Source: Dyella japonica A8
GTDB lineage: Bacteria; Pseudomonadota; Gammaproteobacteria; Xanthomonadales; Rhodanobacteraceae
Direction of reading: 5' to 3'
Assembly: GCF_000725385.1 (NCBI RefSeq)
Contig: NZ_CP008884.1
Location: forward strand, 1,550,001 to 1,614,000
DNA length: 64,000 nt
Part shown: piece after piece, positions 34,894-42,960 of the stretch
Layout: each line of letters opens with the position of its first letter
Numbering within the stretch: the first letter of the stretch is position 1
The notes under the pieces: model-generated
Databases searched by the model: none
Seen by the model: the letters and a program-made list of their open reading frames with translations, nothing else
Told to the model about the DNA's origin: nothing
Translations under genes and position numbers: made by a program

Positions 34894-35129
34894 CTTGGAA
34901 GGGCCTCCGTCCTGACCGTTGGGCGAGCAGATCCGGCGCATCCACGGCAGGTCGGCTCCAGAGCCTCCAGCGTTCTACGCTCGTCGGGGGTGAGTGCCGT
35001 GGCGTGGGGCAGCGGTTGCGTGGGCCGGCGGAAATATTTGGATGTCCATTCGTTCGGGCCTGTGCTATCACAGGGCCGCCGAAAGCCATCGATGTGCCTC
35101 ATGACATCCGAGTCCGGGACCAACGACAT
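34887..35129 (-). CDS. candidate small peptide gene upstream of the radical SAM gene
   Basis: An 80-codon frame starts at an ATG (35129) preceded by AAGGA, and ends with a TAA that overlaps the radical SAM start codon. A second ATG lies at 35102. The peptide has the stretch LTPDERRTLEALEP and a C-terminal part with three Cys (CRGC and a terminal C). Position and coupling would suit a small partner or precursor peptide. However, the frame overlaps the start of the divergent HPr-kinase-like gene, and in GC-rich DNA such frames arise by chance. No family match is recognised. Confidence 0.25.
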   Translation of the reverse strand: MSLVPDSDVMRHIDGFRRPCDSTGPNEWTSKYFRRPTQPLPHATALTPDERRTLEALEPTCRGCAGSARPTVRTEALPRC

Positions 35130-36117
35130 CCTTGCGGATCCTTTCCTGGAGCGACCGCTGCGCGGGCGATCGGTGGAGCACTGGATTCTCGGCGGACGCT
35201 TCCGTTTCACCAGTGCGAGCGAGGCCCTGCTGGCACTGGTGGATGCCGCGTACGGCGGCCTGCCGGACCATGTACTGCCCGTCACCTCGTCGGTGCTTGA
35301 GATCGAGCTTCGCCTCACGCCGCATTGCGCCGGGTGGCATGGCGACGAGCCGCCACCGGTCAACCTGCAATCGGGTGCGGGGCTGCTGTGCGGCGTCATG
35401 GATGCGGCCAACTTCGTGGTGATGGCGCCCGACGCGGGACGGGCGCTCGTGGTGGTGTCCGAAGACCTGCTCGCGTTCCCTTATCACCTGCGTTACGAAC
35501 TCATCGAGTTCGCGGTGTTCACCCTGGCGACGCGCGTGCAGCAACTGGTTCCGCTGCACGGCGCCTGCCTTGGCCGGGAAGGGCGTGGCCTGCTGATCGT
35601 GGGAAGCAGCGGGGCGGGAAAGTCCACGCTGGTTCTGCGTGCCGTGCTGGAAGGCCTGGAGGTGCTCGCCGAGGACGCCGTCTTCGTGCACCCGCAAAGC
35701 CTGCGCGCCACCGGTGTCGCCAACTACCTTCACGTGAGGCCGGACGGACTGGCGTGGGTGGACGACGAGCGGCACCGGCGCTGGATCAGCGACTCGCCGA
35801 TGATCAGGCGCCGCAGCGGCGTGGAGAAGTTCGAGGTCGATCTCCGCAAGGGGCCGGCGAGCCTCGCCGCTTCACCGGTCGAACTGGCGGGCATTGTGTT
35901 CGTGACGCCGCCGGAGCCGGGCGAGAGCCCGGCGCGATGGCGCCCCATCGACAGGGACAGCTTGTCCGCACGCCTTGTCGCCGAACAACCCTACGCCGCC
36001 GGGCAGGCAGGCTGGGACGACTTCATGCGCGGACTGTCCCGCCTGACGGCCTGCGAACTGGTACGTGGCCGGCATCCGGCGGATTCCGTCCGGGCCTTGA
36101 TGCCGCTGCTGGACTGA
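35092..36117 (+). CDS. HPr kinase-like (HprK-related) ATPase
   Basis: About 341 residues. A poorly conserved N-terminal domain is followed by an HprK-type kinase core with Walker A GSSGAGKST at about 171-179 and the acidic LAEDAVFV segment where HprK binds metal and substrate. Such proteins in biosynthetic clusters phosphorylate small molecules or peptides rather than HPr; HprK-like enzymes modify some lasso peptides. Start codon options are 35092 and 35101, neither with a strong ribosome-binding site. It is divergent from the radical SAM/nucleotidyltransferase pair and 125 bp upstream of the ABC exporter on the same strand. Confidence 0.72.
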   Translation: MCLMTSESGTNDILADPFLERPLRGRSVEHWILGGRFRFTSASEALLALVDAAYGGLPDHVLPVTSSVLEIELRLTPHCAGWHGDEPPPVNLQSGAGLLCGVMDAANFVVMAPDAGRALVVVSEDLLAFPYHLRYELIEFAVFTLATRVQQLVPLHGACLGREGRGLLIVGSSGAGKSTLVLRAVLEGLEVLAEDAVFVHPQSLRATGVANYLHVRPDGLAWVDDERHRRWISDSPMIRRRSGVEKFEVDLRKGPASLAASPVELAGIVFVTPPEPGESPARWRPIDRDSLSARLVAEQPYAAGQAGWDDFMRGLSRLTACELVRGRHPADSVRALMPLLD

Positions 36118-36242
36118 GCCACATCTTGCGCCACGCAAGGCAACCCTTTCGCCGCCGGGCCGCACTCATCGGCAGTAAGGGTTCATCCGGGTAGGGTCTT
36201 GCGTAGTCACCAGGTGCCAACTGAGCCGCGACAGGCGCGGTC

Positions 36243-38027
36243 ATGCAGCGACATGGAATCCTGATCATGCCGAGCGCATGGACGGGAGTGTTGCGTGACC
36301 GGGTGAATGGCCTGCCGCGGTCCTTCTTTGCCACCTTGACCCCGCTGGGGCCGCTCAGGATCGTCGCCTACGTGGTGTTGTCGCTCGGCAGCGCCTTGAC
36401 CGGCGGTGTCGCCGCCCTGCTGGTGGTTCCGCTGATACAGCCCGGGTCCACGGCATGGTTCGACGGCCGATGGCCGGGTGCTCCCGTCGGCATGGAGATG
36501 CGGGCGGCGTTGTTCCTCGTCGCGTCGGCAGTGTTCGCCCTGGTGCGCTGGCAGGCGGCACGGCTGGCGGCACGGCTGGCGAGCGGCTACGGCATGCAGC
36601 TGCGCGCGCGCGTGCACGACAGCCTGATCGAAGCGCCGCTTTCTTCGCTGGCCGACGCCACGTCCGCGGAGCTGGCCAACGTCCTCACGCACAATGTCGA
36701 GATCGTCACCCAGGGCTTCAACGCACTGCTGCAGTTGCTGGTCGCGGGCATCACCACGGTGGTGAGCCTGGCGCTTGCGCTCTGGGTGTCACCGCCGCTG
36801 GTGCTGGCGGTGCCGGTCATCGTGGCGTGTTCGTTGATCGCCGCGCGCTTCAGCAGCCGCGAGCACGCGGCGGTGAGCCGGCAGTACGTGGCCGACATGA
36901 CGCGGTTGTTCTGGATGAGCGAGGACTTCCCGCGACGCTGGCGGCACATCAAGTCGTTCGGGCAGGAGCAGGCGGAGAAGGCGAGCCACGCGGCCGCGTC
37001 AGCGCAATTGGGCAACGGGCATCGCCGGCAGATGGAATTGATCGCCTCGGGACGCCTGCTGCTGGAATTGCTCGCGGCGCTTGGCATCGCGGCGATCTTC
37101 CTGGTGGCGTACTGCTGGCGCGGCGTCGACCAGGCGTCGTTGATCGCGGTATGCCTGCTGCTGGGGCGATTGCTTCCCTATCTGGTTTACACCCGGCAGA
37201 GTTTCCACCAGCTGGCCTCGGCCATTCCGGCCTTCGAGCTCTGGTGCCGGTACGCAGGCATGGCACCGTCGCCACCCGCGAACCGCGAGTACGTGCCTGC
37301 GCAAGGCTGGTTGCCGATGCGCATCGAGACGCTGGCCCTCGCCGATCCCGTGCCTCTTCGCGTGACGGACCTGTGGCTTCATCCGGGCGAACTGCTGCTG
37401 ATTTCCGGCGATTCCGGCATCGGCAAGACAAGCCTGGCGGATGTGCTGGCAGGCATGATCCGCCCGGCAGCGTTCACGGCATGGCTGGACGGATGCCGCA
37501 TGGATTTCGACGCCTACCGGGCATGGGTACGCAACGGCGCCTACATCAGCCAGAGCGTGCGGCCGTGGCAACGCACCGTGCGCGATTGCCTGCGCTGGGC
37601 CGCCGCCGACGCCACCGACGCCGCCATGCATGCGGCCCTGGTGGATGTCGGCCTGGACAAGCGCCTTGCCGGACAGGGACTGGACGCTACGCTGGATGGT
37701 TCTTCGGGCAGGCTTTCGGGTGGCGAACTCCAGCGCCTGCTGCTGGCGCAGGTGCTGTTGCGCCGCCCGGCCCTGGCCATTCTCGACGAAGCAACCAACG
37801 CCCTCGATGCCGGCGCGGAGGCCAGGGTGCTTTCGATGGTGAAGCAACGGCTGCCCGGCACGATCCTCGTGGTGATCTCCCATCGCGCCAGCGTTGCCGA
37901 CCTGGCGGACAGCAGCCTGGTCATCGGCAGCGATCTTGTGGCGAGCGTGACGGCGCTGGTGGATGAGGAAGGGCGAGGGGCGCGGTTGCTTGCGGATGCG
38001 GGTCGTACCGGAACGACTGTGCGCTAG
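36243..38027 (+). CDS. ABC exporter, fused membrane and ATPase domains
   Basis: 594 residues. Six transmembrane segments lie in residues 35-330. The ATPase domain has Walker A GDSGIGKTS (389-397), signature LSGGE (491-495), Walker B LAILDE (511-516) and the switch His in VVISHR. The order and type fit the ABCB/McjD class of small-molecule or peptide exporters; no peptidase domain is present. It lies in line after the HprK-like gene. Its closeness to the nucleotidyltransferase and radical SAM genes suggests it exports, or flips across the inner membrane, the product they modify. The start at 36243 is tentative (ATG at 36270 also fits). Confidence 0.85.
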   Translation: MQRHGILIMPSAWTGVLRDRVNGLPRSFFATLTPLGPLRIVAYVVLSLGSALTGGVAALLVVPLIQPGSTAWFDGRWPGAPVGMEMRAALFLVASAVFALVRWQAARLAARLASGYGMQLRARVHDSLIEAPLSSLADATSAELANVLTHNVEIVTQGFNALLQLLVAGITTVVSLALALWVSPPLVLAVPVIVACSLIAARFSSREHAAVSRQYVADMTRLFWMSEDFPRRWRHIKSFGQEQAEKASHAAASAQLGNGHRRQMELIASGRLLLELLAALGIAAIFLVAYCWRGVDQASLIAVCLLLGRLLPYLVYTRQSFHQLASAIPAFELWCRYAGMAPSPPANREYVPAQGWLPMRIETLALADPVPLRVTDLWLHPGELLLISGDSGIGKTSLADVLAGMIRPAAFTAWLDGCRMDFDAYRAWVRNGAYISQSVRPWQRTVRDCLRWAAADATDAAMHAALVDVGLDKRLAGQGLDATLDGSSGRLSGGELQRLLLAQVLLRRPALAILDEATNALDAGAEARVLSMVKQRLPGTILVVISHRASVADLADSSLVIGSDLVASVTALVDEEGRGARLLADAGRTGTTVR

Positions 38028-38077
38028 AGGGCGGATGTTTTCGTACCTGCCTATTCCCTCCGTCACACACAATCTTT

Positions 38078-38196
38078 CCCTCACCGTCATCCCCCCTCAC
38101 CGTCATCCCCGCGAAAGCGGGGATCCAGTGCCTTTAAAGCGCACGGGAAGAGCGAAAGACGCTGGATCCCCGCTTTCGCGGGGATGACGGTGAGGG
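38078..38196. repeat. dispersed palindromic element, copy with duplicated left end
   Basis: The main element is 38094-38196: ccctcaccgtcat at the left pairs with atgacggtgaggg at the right, with inner arms gcgaaagcggggatccag and ctggatccccgctttcgc, giving an almost perfect cruciform. The left-end sequence ccctcaccgtcat is also present directly before it (38078-38090), as a tandem partial copy. It lies between the convergent ABC exporter and flavin-reductase genes and could act as a bidirectional stop for transcription. Confidence 0.75.
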
Positions 38197-38245
38197 GAGT
38201 CCGTTGTGCCCTAGGGTTCGTGCGGGCACGAAGGCAACGCACTCC

Positions 38246-39169
38246 CTAAACCTCCGCAAACGCCATATCCCGACGCCGCCGATACGCCTGGTAGAAACCC
38301 GGCGTGTGATGCAGCTGCGCGCCTTCGGCGAGGCGTTCGCCCAAGGCGAGACGGCCGAGGAAGAAGATGTGCGAACCGATCTGCTGGCTGTGCAGGATGG
38401 TCAGCTCGTGCACGTACAATGCGGAGGCCACCGCGGGGATGCCATGTTCCCGCGACGAGCGAACAGGGAAGGGCAGCGCACTCCAGTCCTGCAATGGATG
38501 TTTGTGGTGCTCGCTCAGCCGGTAGACCTCCGGCTTCATCGCCGCGGGAACGCAGGACAGTGCCACGCGTCCCGTCTCGCGCATGACCTGGGCCGACACG
38601 TTGGTGCTGCGCAAGGCGAGCGAGTAGAGCCCGCTCTGCGCCAGCGGGCCGATCAGGTCCATGGGGAACATGTTCTGGTGGCCTGGCGTGTCGACGGACA
38701 CCAGCACAACCGGCCGTGGACAGAGATACGCCACCATCAGCTGCTGTACCGTCGCGGGCGTCATCAAGGCGTGCTGCCCCGAAGGCTGCTTGCGCATCCC
38801 CCGGTTCTGCAGCCAGCGGTTCCACGAACGCCGCGGCCAGTGAAGGCAATGGTGCTCGCCCGCCGTGACGCGATAGAGCGTGAGCGATGCGCCGTCGGTA
38901 TCCAGGGTCACCATGCGCGCCAGCCGCAGGATGCCGACCAGCCGGCCCGTGGCCGTGTCGCAGTATTCGATGACCGGGCGCTGGCCCGCGTCCACGCTGG
39001 AGGCGATGACCAGTGGCTTGAGCGAGGCCACGGTGTGGTCCATCGTGACATCCACCGCGCCATCGTCCCCGCGCAGGTAAGCCGCCACCGCATGCTGCGG
39101 AGGCGCCACCGCCACCACCGACCATTGCGGCAGCGGACGGACGAACGGCCGTATCCAGTCTTTCCACAT
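38246..39169 (-). CDS. flavin reductase-like FMN-binding protein
   Basis: 307 residues. The C-terminal ~170 residues resemble the flavin-reductase split-barrel domain (PVVLVSVDTPGHQNMFPMDLIGPL, STNVSAQVMRETGRVALSCVP). The N-terminal ~110 residues form a domain not recognised (RPLPQWSVVAVAPPQHAVAAYL). The family binds FMN and either reduces free flavin or acts in oxygenase pairs. The start is 1 bp after the methyltransferase stop, so the two are co-expressed; the pair may be a tailoring unit of the adjacent locus. Confidence 0.7.
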   Translation of the reverse strand: MWKDWIRPFVRPLPQWSVVAVAPPQHAVAAYLRGDDGAVDVTMDHTVASLKPLVIASSVDAGQRPVIEYCDTATGRLVGILRLARMVTLDTDGASLTLYRVTAGEHHCLHWPRRSWNRWLQNRGMRKQPSGQHALMTPATVQQLMVAYLCPRPVVLVSVDTPGHQNMFPMDLIGPLAQSGLYSLALRSTNVSAQVMRETGRVALSCVPAAMKPEVYRLSEHHKHPLQDWSALPFPVRSSREHGIPAVASALYVHELTILHSQQIGSHIFFLGRLALGERLAEGAQLHHTPGFYQAYRRRRDMAFAEV

Positions 39170-39170
39170 G

Positions 39171-39800
39171 TCAGGTTCGCCGGAACAGCAGGAACATGTA
39201 GAGCTGGGTGGCGATGCCGAAACCGCCAGGCACCCGTTGTTCCAGTTGGAAATAGGGCTCCGCCGCCCGTGCGACGACGCGCGGCGTGAAGCGGTGGATG
39301 CGGCTTTCGCTGGGGATGGCGTAGTGGCCCTGGCGGATCAGGTGGAAGACGTTCGCCAGCCACCAGCCGTAACGCGCATCGCCGAGGTAGAACGGGTTGA
39401 GCATGCTCGCCAGCACGAAGCCGCCGCGGGGAACGATGCACGACAGCTCATCGAAAAGCTCGGCGTGGTCGGCGAAATGGTTGAGCACCGCGAAGTTCGC
39501 CGTGACCGCCGGCACCTTGCAGTCCCGGAGAGAGTCGATTGCGACGATGGTGCGCTGCTCGAGTTCTTCGCGGCAGTACGTCAACAGGTATTCCCGCATG
39601 GACGCCGACGGCTCGTAGACGAACGTGCGGTGCCCATGGGCCGCGTACGTTCGTGCGTCGATGCCGGTACCGGCGCCGAAGTCGAGCACGTCCGCGCCGC
39701 GGGGCAGCAGCTCCATCGCCATCCGCTGGAACCGGCTGCGCACGGCCACGTCCCGCCGCGAGGTAAGGAAGAAGTTGTGGTACTGCTCACCCGTATGCAT
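39171..39800 (-). CDS. class I SAM-dependent methyltransferase (third)
   Basis: About 209 residues. Motif I is VLDFGAGTGIDARTYAAHGH, followed by the acidic TFVYEPSASMREYL and the motif IVPRGGFVLASMLNPFYLG. The ATG at 39800 begins the conserved N-terminus (MHTGEQYHNFFLTSRRD), although the frame is open further upstream and a GTG start cannot be excluded. It is followed after 1 bp by the flavin-reductase-like gene. Confidence 0.8.
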   Translation of the reverse strand: MHTGEQYHNFFLTSRRDVAVRSRFQRMAMELLPRGADVLDFGAGTGIDARTYAAHGHRTFVYEPSASMREYLLTYCREELEQRTIVAIDSLRDCKVPAVTANFAVLNHFADHAELFDELSCIVPRGGFVLASMLNPFYLGDARYGWWLANVFHLIRQGHYAIPSESRIHRFTPRVVARAAEPYFQLEQRVPGGFGIATQLYMFLLFRRT

Positions 39801-39933
39801 GTCACCGACCGTGTTGTCGACAAGCACCTTGCCCAGGGCTCCGGTATCGAGGAGCCCGCATGGGGCGGCCCGGGCGTGAGTGCCCGGCTGACCGGTGAAT
39901 GGTTGCGGCCGGCCGACTTCGGAGGGGCGGGCC

Positions 39934-40443
39934 TCAGCCGGCCCGGGGCAGGCGCCAGCAGGCCACGATGCGATCGACGATGACGGGCAGCGACTCGGTG
40001 GCATCGAGGGTCAGCACGGCTGGCTCGTCGATGGGCGGCTCGAGGTCGCGGAACTGGCTGTCGACCAGGGAAGCGGGCATGAAATGGCCATTCCGATGGG
40101 CGACGCGCTCCATCGCCGCGGAGCGCGACAGCTGCAGGAAAACGAAGCCGAGGCCCGGTGAAGAGGCGCGCAAGGTGTCGCGATAGCGCCGCTTCAGTGC
40201 CGAACAGCTCAGCACGGCGAACTCGCCCGCGGCGCTGGCCTGGGCGAGTTCGTGCCCCAGGCTTTCGAGCCAGCCCTGGCGATCGGCATCCGTCAGCGGG
40301 ATGCCGTCCTTCATCTTCTGGATGTTCTGCGCGGGGTGGAAGGCGTCGCCCTCGAGCATGCGTGCGTCGATGCGTTCGGCCAGCGCCATGGCGACGCTGG
40401 TCTTGCCACACCCGGTGACGCCCATCACCACGATGGCGCGCAT
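39934..40443 (-). CDS. gntK: gluconokinase
   Basis: 169 residues of the P-loop gluconokinase family, which makes 6-phosphogluconate from gluconate and ATP. Walker A is GVTGCGKTS (residues 7-15). Also present are the family strings EGDAFHPAQNIQKMKDGIPL and DRQGWLE, and LSCSALKRRYRDTLR. The ATG at 40443 begins MRAIVVMGV; a longer frame was rejected. It ends 133 bp before the methyltransferase start. It lies 26 bp after the mannosidase operon on the same strand and may share its transcript. Confidence 0.93.
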   Translation of the reverse strand: MRAIVVMGVTGCGKTSVAMALAERIDARMLEGDAFHPAQNIQKMKDGIPLTDADRQGWLESLGHELAQASAAGEFAVLSCSALKRRYRDTLRASSPGLGFVFLQLSRSAAMERVAHRNGHFMPASLVDSQFRDLEPPIDEPAVLTLDATESLPVIVDRIVACWRLPRAG

Positions 40444-40469
40444 GGCGTCCGGCGACGCCCCGCCCACGG

Positions 40470-42887
40470 TTACACCTGTTCGCTGGCGGATTTCCCGAAG
40501 CTCGGCGGGCGATCCGTCGGTGCCTTGCCGAACGAGGTGTTCGGCTTGTCGCCCATCACGAAGAGCAGGGTGCCGCCTGCGGTGAGTTCCTCGTGACTGA
40601 TCCAGCTCTTGGTCCACGGCTTGCCGTTCCAGCTCACCGACTGGATGTAGGGGCGGCCCTTGCCGTTGCCCTGGGTCTGCACCACGAGCTTCTTGCCGCC
40701 GGCCAGCTGCACTTCGGCGCGGTCCAGCAGCGGGCTGCCGAACACGTAGTGCGTGCTCACCGGGTCGACCGCGTACAGGCCCAGCGCGCTCATCACGTAC
40801 CAGGCGCTCATCTGGCCGCAGTCCTCGTTGCCGGGCAGGCCATCGGGCTCGGGCAGGTACATGGTTTCCAGCAGCATGCGCACGCGCGCCTGCGTCTTGT
40901 GATGCGCGCCGCTGTAGGCGTACAGGTAAGGCATGTGGTGGGCGGGTTCGTTGCCGAAGGCGAACTGGCCGACCATGCCGGCGATGTCCGGCGGTGCGTC
41001 GGAGGGCAGTTCGGAGTCGGTGGTGAACAGTTCGTCCAGCTTCTTCTCGAAGACGTCGACGCTGCCGAACATCTTCATGAACGTGTAGACGTCATGCTGG
41101 TTGAGGAAGGTGGCCTGCCACGCATTCGACTCGGTGAAGTCCCGCCACTTCTTGGAATGGCCCATGCCGCGCGGGTCGAACGGCTCCAGCCACTGGCCGT
41201 CGCTGCCACGCGGACGCGCGAAGTTGGTCGCCTTGTCGAACACGTTGCGGTAGTTCTGCGAACGCGTCTTGAGCGCCACGGCATCCTCGTGATGGCCGAG
41301 CTTCTCGGCGTAGTGCGACATCACCCAGTCGTCGTACGAGTATTCGAGCGTCTTGCTGACCGCTTCGCCTTCCACATCGCTGGGGATGTAGCCGCGCTTG
41401 CGGTACTCCGGCAGGCCGAAGTAATCGTCTTCCATCGCGCGCTTGCGGAACACCGGCCACGCGGCGGCGTAATCGATGCCGGTGAAGCCCTTGGCCTGCG
41501 CCTCGGCGATGACCACGGCGGAGTGGTAGCCGATCATGCACACCGTCTCGATGCCCTGCAGCGGCCACACCGGCGGGCCGGCGGGGCTTTCCTGCGCCAT
41601 GCGCACCAGGCCGTTGACCAGGTCGGGCACGCGCTCGGACTGGTACAGCGTGAACAGCGGATGCTCGGCGCGGTAGGTGTCCCACAGCGAGTAGGTGCTG
41701 TAGTTGTGCTGGCCCTTGGGCAGCTGGTGCACCTTCATGTCCATGCCGCGGTAACGGCCGTCCACGTCGCTGAACAACGTGGGCGCGAGCATGGTGTGGT
41801 ACAGCGAGCTGTAGAAGGTGCGCATCACGGCGTCGTCCGAGGACTGCACGCGGATGCGGCTCAGCTCCTTCTCCCACGCCGCTTCGGCGGCGGCCTGTAC
41901 GCCGTCGAAATCCCACGCGGGAATCTCGGTGCTCAGGTTGCGCAGCGCGCCTTCGATGTCCACGCCGGAAATACCGACCTTCACCAGCAACGGTGCATCG
42001 TTGAGCGTGTCGTAGTGCAGCGCGGCCTTGAGGTTGGTGCCGCTGGCCTGGGTGTTGCCATCGGCGAGCGCGGTGTCGTTGGCATAGAGCACGCCGCGCT
42101 TGAACGGGCGCGACACCTTCATCGCGAAGTAGATGTGGCGGCCATTGGCCCACTGGTGCACCACGCGGCTGCCGACCACGGTGTCGTTGCCGACCAGCTT
42201 CAGCTCGGCATCGGTGACCTTGGCCGGCGTCTTCGGATCGTCGTGGAAGCCGTGCGCGAAGTCGACCAGCAGGTGAGCCTCGCCCGGCTGCTGGAAGGTG
42301 TAGCGATGGATGCCCGCGCGCTCGGTGGTGGTCAACTCGGCCAGCACGTGGCTATCGGTGAGCTGCACGCGGTAGTAGCCGGGGCGCGCCTGCTCGCCGG
42401 TGTAGTGCGAGCGGTAACCCTTGATGCCGGTGCGGTAGCCCTTGGGCTTGGGGCCGTTGCCCGCGTGGACACCGTCATAGCGCGAGGTGTAGTTGACGCC
42501 GTCATAGTCGCGGTCGCCCGGTTGCAGCAGCACCGGCCCCATCGCCGGCACCACGAGCACGTCGAGCATGTCCGCGGCGCCGGTGCCCGACAGGTGCGTG
42601 TGCGAGAAGCCCATGATCGAGCCGTCGCCCTGGTGGTAGCCGGAGCTGCCGTCCCATTGCGAGTTATTGGTGTCGGGGCCGAGCTGCATCATGCCGAACG
42701 GCATCGACGGGCCCGGGTAGGTATGGCCGTGTCCGCCGGTACCGACGAACACGTCGACATGGCGCGACACAGCATCGGCCAGCGCGGTCTTCTTGCCGGC
42801 GGCGGCAAAGGACGGCAGCGTACGGACGCTGCTGCCCAGGACGGAAAGTGCGGCCATGCCTTGCAGGAAGCGGCGGCGCGTAACCAT
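40470..42887 (-). CDS. GH92 alpha-mannosidase, Tat-exported
   Basis: 805 residues. A twin-arginine signal (TRRRFLQG) leads a GH92 enzyme, a Ca-dependent exo-alpha-mannosidase family mostly cutting alpha-1,2 links. Characteristic blocks are DVFVGTGGHGHTYPGPSMPFG, GFSHTHLSGTGA, YSLWDTYRAEHPLFT and NEDCGQMSAWYVMSALG, the last holding the catalytic acid Glu. It lies 73 bp after the GH125 gene. With GH125 and GH2 it can trim high-mannose glycans down to the core mannose in the periplasm. Confidence 0.94.
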   Translation of the reverse strand: MVTRRRFLQGMAALSVLGSSVRTLPSFAAAGKKTALADAVSRHVDVFVGTGGHGHTYPGPSMPFGMMQLGPDTNNSQWDGSSGYHQGDGSIMGFSHTHLSGTGAADMLDVLVVPAMGPVLLQPGDRDYDGVNYTSRYDGVHAGNGPKPKGYRTGIKGYRSHYTGEQARPGYYRVQLTDSHVLAELTTTERAGIHRYTFQQPGEAHLLVDFAHGFHDDPKTPAKVTDAELKLVGNDTVVGSRVVHQWANGRHIYFAMKVSRPFKRGVLYANDTALADGNTQASGTNLKAALHYDTLNDAPLLVKVGISGVDIEGALRNLSTEIPAWDFDGVQAAAEAAWEKELSRIRVQSSDDAVMRTFYSSLYHTMLAPTLFSDVDGRYRGMDMKVHQLPKGQHNYSTYSLWDTYRAEHPLFTLYQSERVPDLVNGLVRMAQESPAGPPVWPLQGIETVCMIGYHSAVVIAEAQAKGFTGIDYAAAWPVFRKRAMEDDYFGLPEYRKRGYIPSDVEGEAVSKTLEYSYDDWVMSHYAEKLGHHEDAVALKTRSQNYRNVFDKATNFARPRGSDGQWLEPFDPRGMGHSKKWRDFTESNAWQATFLNQHDVYTFMKMFGSVDVFEKKLDELFTTDSELPSDAPPDIAGMVGQFAFGNEPAHHMPYLYAYSGAHHKTQARVRMLLETMYLPEPDGLPGNEDCGQMSAWYVMSALGLYAVDPVSTHYVFGSPLLDRAEVQLAGGKKLVVQTQGNGKGRPYIQSVSWNGKPWTKSWISHEELTAGGTLLFVMGDKPNTSFGKAPTDRPPSFGKSASEQV

Positions 42888-42960
42888 GGTCTGACTCCTA
42901 TGAAGCGAAACGTGGGCCGTGGGTCGGCCGGAAAATCCCCGAATGAATGGCAGGAAGGTG

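Noticed and set aside
32175..38027. Lasso peptide cluster
   Set aside because: HprK-like and nucleotidyltransferase genes occur in some lasso loci, but no asparagine-synthase-like cyclase, transglutaminase-like protease or PqqD-like protein is present.
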